Shown: in pieces, positions 12,258-22,366 of the stretch
Layout: each line of letters begins with the position of its first letter
Numbering within the stretch: position 1 is the first letter of the stretch
Source of the DNA: Ophiura sarsii
Lineage: Eukaryota > Echinodermata > Ophiuroidea > Amphilepidida > Ophiuridae
Assembly (NCBI GenBank): GCA_035610835.1
Contig: CM069454.1
Span: 58,572,580-58,636,579, forward strand
Direction of reading: 5' to 3'
Length of the DNA: 64,000 bases
The notes under the pieces: generated by a model
Seen by the model: only the letters and a program-made list of their open reading frames with translations
The model's database searches: none
What the model was told of the DNA's origin: nothing
Made by a program: the position numbers and the translations under genes

Positions 12258-12510
12258 GTGACATAGCAAAACGTGGGAGGGGGTGGGGGCAAGGGGTACA
12301 TTCTCTTTATGTTTCATAAGTATATGAAGTTGATTTATATAGACATGTACAATGGTATACCAAAGTATATATTCTTGATGATAATATGTGATTGTTTGGT
12401 AACGATTAAATTTGAAAACATAAAAAACCTAGAGAGAAAAAAGTCTGTCGTTTCACTTTTATTCTTTCTTGTCCCCCTCCCCCACCCATTGAAAAACATA
12501 GCTACGCCAC
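12258..12510. mobile_element. Short element with GTGGCGTAGC-type ends
   Basis: The left end GTGACATAGC followed by a G-rich tract is mirrored at the right by a C-rich tract and GCTACGCCAC. A 160-codon open frame starting at 12273 crosses the right end, resembles nothing known to me and is likely chance. Confidence 0.5.
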
Positions 12511-13594
12511 ACTGCTTAAAGGTATATGACCGATCACTTTTTTGGGGCTATGATGTTTTTTCACATCAAGATATTTTGGTATCAGAAGAATCCCCATATT
12601 TTTCTCATTATGTCTGTAAAATATTAGGGGCCAGAAATGTTTCATTTGGAAATTATAGGCTAAAATGTGGTGAATTACTGCCAAAGGTGGTTAACCACCA
12701 ACCAGTCTCTGTGTACTACTCAATGGGCACATGTCTTTTGACCTTGCGCTTCTAAAAATAGAAGCATTGGAGTTATGCAACTCAAACTTTGGAATGCAAC
12801 AATTTTAAGGATGACCTTTCATGTAAAATAGAAAACATCAAGTTGAAAATCGGGTCATCTACCTTTAAAGGCCTGAACATGTTCTTGGAGCCACGATGAA
12901 CACCGTGATTTTTTGAGGGAACTAATCTATTAAAATAGATTAGTTCCCTCAAAAAACCGTTAACCGTTGCTACAAGTTCATATTGTTCATAGCACTAGAT
13001 TCGTGCCTCGTCAAATAATCTTAGTAGGCCTACATCATATTCACCATCCTTGCTTACAAATATATTAGGCTAGTAGCAAGCTTTTTGTTTAGTAATGTTA
13101 TCATATGTAAATCATTTGTATCATAAAAAGCTTATTGTTTGTGTTTTCCTTGTTAATTAAAAAAAGAAAATTGTCGAACACTGCGTATTTGAGATGGTCC
13201 CTTCTTATTTGTATTAAGAAATTCTGATCTAAAAAGAGCGTCATTCAGAGATTATTGTGCGTTTTAACTATGCACCACCAAGTTTGATCCGTTTATATGC
13301 TTGCATTGCCGAAATATACACAAATGTATCAATCGACCCATATTTCAACCTATACATATATGCAGCCAAAATTGAATGATTTCAGGCAGTGTCCAAAGTG
13401 TAGACCTACTTACTTTTTAAGCTATTATGCTATGATGTCATAGTTCATTCTTAGAAATCCTAAAGTGTATTGTTTGAAAGACAAAGGTACATACTTTGTA
13501 TTGATCACACTATATCTCAATTGAATCACCCATGCATCCCATACCATGATCACTTTCATTACTTATTGACCGACACTCGCAATATCAGCGTTAT
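12511..13594. other. No gene recognised; includes one perfect hairpin
   Basis: Apart from the hairpin at 12909-12956 the stretch is AT-rich with no supportable open frame or element boundary. Confidence 0.45.
12909..12956. repeat. Perfect hairpin, 23-bp arms, 2-base loop
   Basis: The left arm TTTTTTGAGGGAACTAATCT plus ATT is followed by AA and its exact complement. It has the same arm and loop lengths as the hairpin at 7243-7290 but unrelated sequence. Confidence 0.85.
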
Positions 13595-14290
13595 GTCGAC
13601 ATGGTCAGATAATATTTCTCACCATGTCGACTTAAAACCTTATTAAGTCGACATGGTGAGATAAACTATCTTGCCAAGTTGACTTCACAAAAAGTGAATG
13701 TCGTCATGGCGAGATATATTATCTTGCCAAGTGACTTCACAACATGTTGATGTTGTCATTGAGAGTGTAGAGTGCAGTGTCTGGCAAAGCTCTAAAAAAG
13801 CAAGTGCCATCCCACTTGACCAATATTTGTGGGTTTACGAATTTTAGATACAATTCTTTAATTATACATTAACAAATGGAGTCACCAATGTCAGTCGAAA
13901 TACAAGTGAATATTCTCGGTTTATCACCGGATATGAGCGAAAACCTTTTATTTTTTGTTAATGCATAATCTACCTTTTGCGAAGTTGACTTGGCGAGATA
14001 ATATATCTTGCCGTGACGACTTCGACTTTTTTGAAAGTCGAATTGGCAAGATACACTATCTCGCTGCCATGACTACATCGACTTTTTGTGAAGTCGACTT
14101 GGCAAGATACTAGTAATATATCTCGCCATGACGAAATCAACCATTTGTGAAGTCGACTTGATCTCGCCATGATAACATCTACTTTTTGTGAAGTCGACTT
14201 GGCAATATAGCATATCTCACCATGCCGACTTAATAAGGGTTTTTGAGTCGATATGGTATATAAGATAATGTATCTGTCCATGTCGACATA
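13595..14290. repeat. Cluster of GTCGAC palindromic repeats in both orientations
   Basis: Units of the form AAGTCGACTTGGCAAGATA ... ATCTCGCCATGACGAC recur at least eight times in both orientations (13595-13755 and 13965-14285), with a stray copy near 15095-15125. The unit is itself roughly palindromic. No target duplication identified. Confidence 0.75.
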
Positions 14291-14304
14291 TGAAGAGCTA
14301 GGCT

Positions 14305-15062
14305 ATGTTCCAAAAGGGATCAACTCCATATAAGTGAAATAGGAGAAAAGCAACGTTTTTTAAAATTAAGGATGTTGCACTTCTTTGATAATGCTAATTT
14401 TCTGCCATATGAAAGATACCACACGTGTAAGCTTAAAAACAGGGTTGATTTCAATTTTTTGATTTTCACTGTATTTCCTATGTCATTCTTTATTGTAGGA
14501 AACTAGTGGAGTGGATCCCTTTTGGAACATAAATGTTTCGACCAATTTTCAAAAACCACTTTACTAAAAATCGTTATTTTCACTTATAAAGTGTGATTAG
14601 ACATCAAATCATATTTAAAACATAAAACCGCATTCAAATTCCTCTTCAACTTTTTAAATTATGACAATTGTTTTGTTTTTTCTTTAAAAAACTGGAAATG
14701 TTGACAATTTGGCACATTTTTTGAAATAACAACACTTCTGTTTGTGTGCAATTTTAAAAACAATTATCCCATACATTTTATGTTTTCTTCATTGCATTTC
14801 ATTAAGGACATTCCTATCAATGTTTTACTATGATAAAAGAACCATATTTCTACCATTTTGGCTTACAAAATAGTGAATTATGCTTCAAATTTCCGGAAAT
14901 CATCGCGGACATTTCCGGAAATTACTGAGGGCCATAACTTTTGACCCGAACATGCTAAAGATGTAGAACAAAGTTTAAAAGATGTATTTCGTAACTCTCT
15001 TTCATGGTCTGCACCTAACTCAATTTCGACAAAAAAAAGTGGAGTTGATCCCTTTTGGAATA
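14305..15062. mobile_element. Probable foldback element with TTCCAAAAGGGATC ends
   Basis: GTTCCAAAAGGGATCAACTC at ~14308 is repeated in inverse at ~15041-15061 (GAGTTGATCCCTTTTGGAA), with an extra internal inverse copy at ~14509-14529. The interior is AT-rich and non-coding. Confidence 0.6.
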
Positions 15063-15281
15063 GAGCTCTTCATAATTATACTGATATTATGTCTACTTGT
15101 CAAGATATAATTATCTCACCATGTCGTCAAATGGATGGCACTTGGATGCTTCCGTACATTTCACATCTAAAAATGTAATATTATCCAATGACCCATCACA
15201 TTTGATCAGCGGGATAAATAGCTGGTCAACCCGGCTGGTCAATGATACGTCGGTTCGGTTCAACACTTGTCCCGCCTAAAT

Positions 15282-15786
15282 CCCGGGGGTACTCGCCTAA
15301 AGGTGCGTTCATACTCACGTCGTTGCGCATCGGCCGACGTCGACGGACATCGGTGCGCGTGTTGAAGCATTGTCAACTTTTGTCCGTCGACGTCGAGCGA
15401 TACGCAACGACGCGAGTATGAACGCACCTTAAGACGATATACGGGGATGTGCCGCTCTAATGGGTAGCTTTTTGGGCACAAAATCCCTAAACATGGGGTA
15501 TGATTTTGTGCTGGAAATCCCTAATAATGGGGTCACTTTTTACAAATGGGTCTATTTTCGCGAAATTTTTGTCTATTTTCACGAACATTTGCAAAAATTA
15601 GGTCTATTTTCGCGAAAATTTGCAAAAATTAGGTCTATTTTCCCGAAAATTTGGTCTAAAATGAAGCAAAACCCCTAAAAATGGGTACCGATTTTTCCAA
15701 AATCACCCCTAAAAATGGGTATGGGTTTTGAATCTCCAGCGGCACACCCCGACCAAACCAAATCCGAGTACCCCCCCCCCCCCGGG
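15282..15786 (+). mobile_element. CCCGGGGG-ended element, copy 1, with a nested insertion
   Basis: The element starts CCCGGGGGTACTCG and ends in the complement (CGAGTAC, C-run, CCCGGG). It is flanked by an exact 8-bp direct repeat GCCTAAAT (15274-15281 and 15787-15794). The interior has degenerate repeats of AAATTAGGTCTATTTTCGCG and CCTAAAAATGGGT. An inverted sister copy is at 60350-60698. An 8-bp duplication fits hAT- or P-type transposition. It is interrupted by the element at 15301-15429. It has no transposase. Confidence 0.88.
15301..15429. mobile_element. 129-bp PIF/Harbinger-like miniature element with TAA target duplication
   Basis: Inverted ends AGGTGCGTTCATACTC are flanked by TAA at 15298-15300 and 15430-15432. 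The sister copy of the host element (60.69 kb) reads continuously across the same point, providing the empty site. A 3-bp TAA duplication is typical of PIF/Harbinger elements. Confidence 0.9.
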
Positions 15787-15902
15787 GCCTAAATATGAAA
15801 ATCCTGGTCACGCCCATAGGCTATATTCCTTTATTCTAATGAATCTATCACAAAGGTTATTCGACTTTATATATAAATATCTTTGTTCTATTTAAATTAC
15901 AG

Positions 15903-16029
15903 TTTCAAGCTTTGGCCAAGCAGACATGTCCAGACTAGAAGACTTCATGTCACGGATGGAAGATGGACAATACGGTTCACAGGGCGATATTGATATGCTG
16001 TTAGAAGAGATAGTTAAACGACTGGAAAG
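15903..16029 (+). CDS. Upstream coding exon of the split gene, contains the likely start codon
   Basis: An acceptor (tttaaattacag) precedes this 127-base exon and a good donor (GAAAG followed by GTGAGA) ends it. The first in-frame ATG is at 15926-15928 in the context gcagacATGT; it gives 34 codons plus two bases. The peptide begins MSRLEDFMSRMEDGQYGSQG and continues as an acidic/hydrophobic helix-like stretch ending KRLE, looking like ordered coding sequence rather than noise. The two leftover bases AG join G at 22367 to give Arg, and the frame then runs straight into the large exon, so the intron is phase 2. The frame is also open from the acceptor to the ATG (seven codons), so an internal exon with an upstream start is not excluded. 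Confidence 0.72.
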
Positions 16030-17447
16030 GTGAGACTTTTAATGCTATCTTGTCAGTTAGGCAAAAAAAATGCAATGTTGTCCTCGACCGCCCCCTCGTC
16101 AGATTTAGGGCCGCTCCGAATTTTCCCCCCAGATTTTTTCCCAGATTTTTTCAGATTTTTCACTTTTCAGAAAGGGCATTGAGAGATACGTATGAGAGTG
16201 CGCTCTCAATTATCCTGGAAATCAGTTTTTTTGCATCAAAGTAATACTTAGGCATATACTACCATCTGAAACAGTTTACCAACATCCGCCGTTTATCATA
16301 TAAAATTTCATGATTTTCTTAGTTTCGATATGATCATATCGAAACAAGGTGCTGAATTCGGAAGATATGCTATCGTTTTACACGCGGTATTTCGCGGTAA
16401 ATCTCACTACCTGGACTAGTGCCGTTATTTGCTTATTTGGCATGAAGGCGATGTCGAAAGTGTATGACATTTTGGATTTGGGCTACACTTTCGACATTAT
16501 TATCTTTAAAAATTTATTTATTTGATAATAATTTCCTGGTGGCTTATTTGAGTTGTCTATTCATTGATGCTCACTCCTATTCTGAATTCACTCCTCCTCA
16601 TATTATAAGCAACCCTCTTTTCCCCGGGCGAGCAGTATAGCGGCACCAGCATCTACATTTTTTAAGGGGCAAGCCAGGGATAGCACTGGATCAAAAATGT
16701 GAGAGGTCCCATGACATTTTTATGGGCCCCGTAGGACTAAAAAAAAACAAATTTAAGGGGTCCCCCCAAGAAATTGAGGGGTCCTGAAGTTTGGGTATTT
16801 AAATTTTTTACGGGCAGTTTTAATGAATTTATATTGTGAGCAAAGGATGGATATGTAGGCCTAATTTACAGAATTTCTTAAGGTTTCCATTTCCATACAT
16901 CGTCAAATTTAAGGGGTCCCTTCAATTTTGATCGGGACCCGCAAGTGTTTCCAATTTGAAACCTGACGCGTCACTATATAGAAAGTGAGAGGTCTAGGAC
17001 GCGCAGACGCGTCAGAATGCGACCCCTGGCAAGAACAAATCGGGGGGGGGGGGGGGGGACCAAAATATTGGAAGGCAAAATGCACGCTGAATTACATTTC
17101 AGACCAATTTAAAGCTATTAAGTAATTTTTACATTAAAAGTCAACATTTCAGACTGTGTGGGGGACACAATGAGGTATAGGTCTTCAGCTGACGGGGAGG
17201 GGTCGTGAATAGGGGATTTTCCCATCCTTCCTCCCTGGTGCCGCCACTGCGGGCGAGAAAGAGCCTAATTCTTCTCAATCCTAATGCGTTTTTGATACCT
17301 TAAACGTTTTGATATCTTAAACGTTTGGATACCCCGGTCTTTCACCATTCTTAATAAATGGTACTTAAAAAAATAATTGAAGAACCACAAAAAAAGTTAA
17401 TTCGATGAAATATTATATAGAACCCCACGGCACCATCATCACCTTCG

Positions 17448-17450
<3 letters not shown>

Positions 17451-17502
<52 letters not shown>
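17451..17502. repeat. 52-base poly-G run
   Basis: Fifty-two consecutive G residues lie in the intron. Shorter G runs occur at 17042-17058, 52494-52520 and ~52961-52977. The length may be an assembly or polymerase artefact, but the run is in unique flanking sequence and could form G-quadruplex structure. Confidence 0.95.
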
Positions 17503-17506
<4 letters not shown>

Positions 17507-17639
17507 TAATTGAAAATTTGGCTTTTAATGTAAAATGTAAAATTAGCTTGATTTGTTCAGTATTAGAATATTAGACAAACTTTAAGTAATTTTGACATTA
17601 CAATATTTTCTATTGTTTGGGAGACCAAATGGGGTTGGG

Positions 17640-18790
17640 CTTGCTCTCTTAAATGAAAAGATTGAAATCTCAATCTTTTAGATTTGAATTTTCAATCTTT
17701 CACCGATTGCTTAGAGCCTCAGAGGGACAAATCTAAGAAGATTGAAAGTCAATTTGTTTTTTAAGATTGATAACGTTTCAATCGAAAAACGATTGAAAAG
17801 TTTTTTGATTTAAGGGAGTGAGCTGACTGAAGGGAGGATTGAAAGTCAATCATTTTAAAGATTGATACCCTTCAATCGAAAAACGATTGGAATGTCAATC
17901 TATTGGATCGAAAATTTCAATCGTTTTTCGATTGAAAAGTGTTCAATCTGTAGTGAAAGATTTATATTTTCAATATATTGGATTGAAAATGTTATTCGTA
18001 TTTCGATTGAAAAGTTTTCAATCTGTTATAAAAGATTGATATTTTCAAACCTACAGATTGATATTTTCGTACACACACGAATAAATGACCGGCAATTGGA
18101 AGAACAATATATCATTGGGCTTTTTATTAACATTCTCTAAAAAAATGTTCATGTTGCAGCTCGAATCATTTGATGAAATGTATACAATCCCAAGTGTTAC
18201 GAAACCAATATGACCAACCTTAAGGGAGTGTTCATAAATACTTTGGTGGGGGGGGTTGGAAACAATTGAGCCATGGACATCTTTTTTTTTTGGACCCCCC
18301 CAAATAGGGTGGGGTTTTTTCTTGACCCCCCCTTTCAAGAACCTTTTTTTGACTTTACACCTATTTTTGTCACGATTGAGATACATTTTGGCTGTAAACA
18401 ATACCAACCTTTTTTTTTGGACCCCCCCCCCCCCCTATACAAGCACTTTTTTCCCTGACCCCCCCTTTTAAGAACCTTTTTTTTGGTTGGCCCCCCCCTC
18501 ATATTTTCCAACCCCCCCACCAAAGTATTTATGAACACTCCCTAAGTGCGCATTTGTGGAATTCAATCTTTTTCTAGATTGACTCTTTAGCATGTTTAGT
18601 CGAGATTACGGTACAAACACACTTGTAGAGTGCAGTAATATGTATCAATCTTTTCCAGATTGACTCAAATCTACTCATTGTCACGAGTTTTTATCATGTT
18701 TTCAATCTAAAATCAATCCAATAGATTGAAGAAAAAAGTCAATCTGTAAAAAACGGATATTTTCAATCTTTTGATTTAAGAGAGTGAGCT
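17640..18790. mobile_element. 1.15-kb foldback element built of GATTGAAA sub-repeats
   Basis: The ends match in inverse: CTCTCTTAAATGAAAAGATT at 17645 and the complement of CTCTCTTAAATCAAAAGATT at 18790. Between them TTTCAATCGAAAAACGATTG and related palindromic words recur many times, and an internal copy of the terminus lies at ~17800. It is interrupted by the element at 18224-18543. No coding capacity. Confidence 0.75.
18224..18543. mobile_element. PIF/Harbinger-like miniature element nested in the foldback element
   Basis: Terminal inverted repeats GGGAGTGTTCATAAATACTT continue with TGGTGGGGGG. They are flanked by TAA on both sides (18221-18223 and 18544-18546). The interior alternates C-rich words (GACCCCCC) and poly-T. 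The open frames on both strands encode Pro/Phe- or Gly-rich strings and are not genes. Confidence 0.82.
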
Positions 18791-21109
18791 GTGAGGGAGG
18801 GAGCGGGGGCTGGGGGAAAGGTCGTGTCTTTTCGCCGATATTTAACAATGTATAACTCCTCCGCTATCCCAATGATTTCATATTCAATTATCTCAGCCTT
18901 TATACCTTCCCTTAATATTCTCGGTATCCGTTCGTCCCTGATGGCCTAATCAATCGATTCTGTCTCCATGTCAGTTACTCTTCTATTTTACGTATACATC
19001 TTTTCCCTTTTCCTTGTCACGAAGCCGCAATCATAGAAAAAAGGTGTTCGAACACTGACCATTGTTTGCACCGTTTAATTACCCTATATAGTACGCATTT
19101 TTAGAGTCATGTGAAAATACCAATTTGCATCTGCTAGCCTGAAAGCCCCCCTTCAATATACCCCTCCCCTCCCCCACCAATCAATGTTGCTAGGCCACGG
19201 GCTGATGTTTGGCAAGTTGGGCGACTCAACATTGATCAGGGGGGAAAGGGGGATGACTTTACATTAGGCCTACACTGCACTTCCCGTTATCATGGTTATT
19301 GCCATATTGGGTCGTCCGAGACGCGTGGCCACCATCGTCTGTCATTGATCGTAAGAGTGTTGTGCCCCCTCTATGAACAACACTCTCAGGCCTGCGACGC
19401 TGTGGTGTATGTTAGTACTGATAGAGGGCTCACTCACTGTGACCGCTAGACTCAGACGACGCTGGTCACGATAAATCAGTGTGGCAAGACCCCGGGTCAC
19501 GTGCTGGTTTTGTAAGAACACACCGGCAACACGAACAGAAAATAATAAATCGTCTGAATCCGCCTTCGCCCGCTTCTTGAAAAGGCGTACATTTCTCCTG
19601 TATTTATATTTTGCAATTAATTCAAATGTCATATTTCAGAGGTAAAAAGGCAATTATATATTAGTATAAATTAAATTTCCAATGTTTAACCTGATAAAAC
19701 AACTCATATAGTATAAAAATAAAGATAAAAAGGAAAAGCGACGCCAGCGAGATTCGAACTCACGCGAAAAAAGTCGTGGCCAGCGTCGTCTGGCTAGACT
19801 CAGATGACGGTGGGCACCCGAATCCTAAATTTTGAATTCGTATTGGAATAACACGTAATTAATTGCGAATGTTAATCTTATGGGTATACACCACCATAGT
19901 CGCTTCCATTGAAACGTGTGTTAGAAACCCGGTGTTCAATCGCTTCTCCTGGGGTCTTTCTCCTTACCTAGGATATTCATTTTGGTTGTAAAATCTTCGT
20001 ATTTTTGTTTTCTTTAATATTATCAACATTTCATATATGATCGACCGTCCCAGTTTTTCAGTAATTTTGATTTCGCAAAACACCCGCCTTTATAGTGCGT
20101 AAAAAAACAGGAAAATCGGAGTTTCGGGCAACTTCACACGTGTGATCAAGACTTCGCCCAAGAATAATTCATGACTTTTTACATTTCAGATTACAATCGT
20201 GAAGGTTTCAACTTTTTAATAAAACAAAATCTAAGACCTATGGCGAAAATCTGGTCAAAATATTAACATTTGAAGCAGCAATCAAAGTTTTTTTAGGGAC
20301 TTTAGTACCCCTGCACCCTTGCCCGCGGAAGGTTATGGTGGTATGTACCCTTATCATTTTGAAAAATTCATCATAATTAGGAGAATTTAAAAACCGTTGG
20401 AGTTGGCTAACCAACTCCATTGTAAATGCTATCTTTTAAATTATTTTCATCGTTAACCGGGCGAAGACTGTTTAAAATATTTCAAAATGGTGCACTCTCG
20501 TTGCCATATATAGGGTCGTCCGAGTCCGAGTCCGAGACGCGTGGCCAGCTTCGTCTGGCGCATTGATCCAGACGACGGTGGCTACGAACGGCCGTTAATT
20601 TTGAATTTCCGTTGGTTTCAATGTAACAATGGATTTTGATTATATGACCCCATAAAATTCATCATAGGTTAGAAGAACATTTTTCCAATCCAAAACCGTT
20701 CGGGATGGCTAATCATCCCAATTGTAAATGCTATTTTTTGAATTTAAACCGTTGTTAAGCGGTCGTCCCATTCACTTGATCAGGTAACCTCGTTCGCATA
20801 TTATTTTAACCTGAATACTCGTGAATACGCCTATGTCCAGCGTCGTCTGCATTGATCGCAAGAGTGGTGTGCACCCTCTATCTATGAACAACACTCTCTG
20901 GCCTGCGACGCTGTGGTGTATGTACTGATAGAGGGCTCACTCACCGTGACCGCTAGACTACCATGTCAGTGACTCGCTCTTTCCTCAATCAATACATTCT
21001 TTCTCTTTATTCTGCTCCCATCCTTCATATCCCAAAACGCGGAATCAGTCCTCCACAATATATTTTTGCTTTCCTATATTCTGGGCACTTACACCTTATA
21101 ATCCACCTA
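18791..21109. repeat. Intron block with repeated GACGACGxTGGCCACG motif and a direct repeat
   Basis: The sequence at 19343-19448 recurs directly at 20848-20958 (GATCGCAAGAGTG, CCCTCTAT, AACAACACTCTC, CCTGCGACGCTGTGGTGTAT, AGAGGGCTCACTCAC). The word GACGACGxTGGCCACG or its complement occurs near 19318, 19455, 19790, 20535 and 20830. The 20430-20520 part matches ~7985-8060 in inverse. A B-box-like GAGTTCGAATCTC lies on the minus strand near 19755. No exon was recognised. Confidence 0.6.
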
Positions 21110-22216
21110 CGAGGGTCATTCAATAAGTTCTACCTCCTCGGTCATAACAACGCTATGAATGTCAGCCTCATGACATTTGTCATGATTATAGCTCGGAATC
21201 ATATAGCTACACATTTTATAGTAAATCATTGATATCGGTTTGATATCTATTTTTGTTATGATGCGGTCAAAGCCAGATAGAGATTTTGGACAACGGAAAC
21301 GCCCGGGACCTTTACCTTAACAATAAATACAAGTTTATCGGGTTGTTTCTGTATTGTATGGTGAAATATAAGAGCACGATTTTAATGCTGAAAATGGAAA
21401 TCAATGAACGATATCTGAATATATTGCAGTATTATTATTAAATAAGATTGTAAGCAATATTGACTCTTGTAGACCTGAAAATAGTGTAATATCAATTCGA
21501 TGTATTGCTATCCCAGCCAACAATTCATCGCGGGCCCCAGCTGGCGATGCTGGGCACGGTTGGCTAGGATGCCTTTGGCATACTGGAATACTGCTAATCA
21601 ACCCAGTGTTCGTTATTACAAATCAAGCCACGATGATGCCTCGTATGTTAAATCTTTAACATGATATTCATTTTCTTATGCATGAGTAACTTTTAGAATA
21701 GTATTATAGGTAGTCAATGATAGAAAATTACATCTTCGAGAGACTTGTAATCCTTCGATTTAGTCCGTTATATTGAAGATAGTTCTTATGAAAATCAAAT
21801 AATGACTTTTGCAGGCTTCTCTAGGGGATGGGTAAATGTAATGGTTGTTCTGATCTGGTTCTTGATAATCAGTGGGCATATTGTTTCCTAAGAAATCAGT
21901 CAATTTTATTGTTTATAGTCTATTAAAGAGATATTTGGAACGGTTCATCAACTTATAGGTACGTTTTGTCTCTTATAATTGCCCAAATATGAATAGCAGT
22001 TAGGCGATAGTTTTGCTGTTTTTCATCCGTTTCCGTCACACTAAATGGAAGTTTGGTTTTCACTGCATCTCCAGAAAAGTACAATTGTTACTCGGATCAA
22101 GTTACAATTAATTAGTAGCTGAGGTTCTCAGCTATAATTGTGTGATATTCCATAAGACTAACTTATAAGATAACAAAGTTATGAGGTAGGAGGTAGAACT
22201 TATTGAATGACCTTCG
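21110..22216. mobile_element. 1.1-kb mariner-like element, non-coding, with TA flanks
   Basis: Inverted ends CGAGGGTCATTCAATAAGTT continue with CTACCTCC. TA flanks both ends (21108-21109 and 22217-22218). End sequence and target agree with mariner-type elements. No transposase frame survives, so it is non-autonomous or decayed. It ends ~150 bases before the last acceptor. Confidence 0.75.
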
Positions 22217-22366
22217 TATGTATCCCTCTGCCATGTCTGCAATGTATTCATGGCCATTTCAAAAGATGTTCTTTAAAATATTATCATGTTTTATTCGAAT
22301 CTCTGCTCCTCCTATCATCAATCATAACCTTTGAATTCCACAAACTGTTTTTGTCTCGTTTTACAG

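Larger units (their letters stand above)
16030..22366 (+). other. Phase-2 intron of the split gene, packed with repeats
   Basis: The intron begins GTGAGA and ends TTTTACAG and is about 6.3 kb long. It contains the G52 run, a foldback element at 17640-18790 with a nested miniature element, a repeat-rich block at 19.3-20.95 kb, and a mariner-like element ending only ~150 bases before the acceptor. No further exon was convincingly seen in it. Confidence 0.65.

Noticed and set aside
12273..12755. 160-codon open frame
   Set aside because: No family resemblance; it crosses the edge of a short inverted-repeat element and begins in a G-rich repeat end.
19740..19800. tRNA-like B-box on the minus strand
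   Set aside because: There is no A-box at the right distance and no cloverleaf; it was left inside the repeat block description.
21110..22216. Mariner transposase gene
   Set aside because: The ends fit but no frame with mariner motifs could be read inside.
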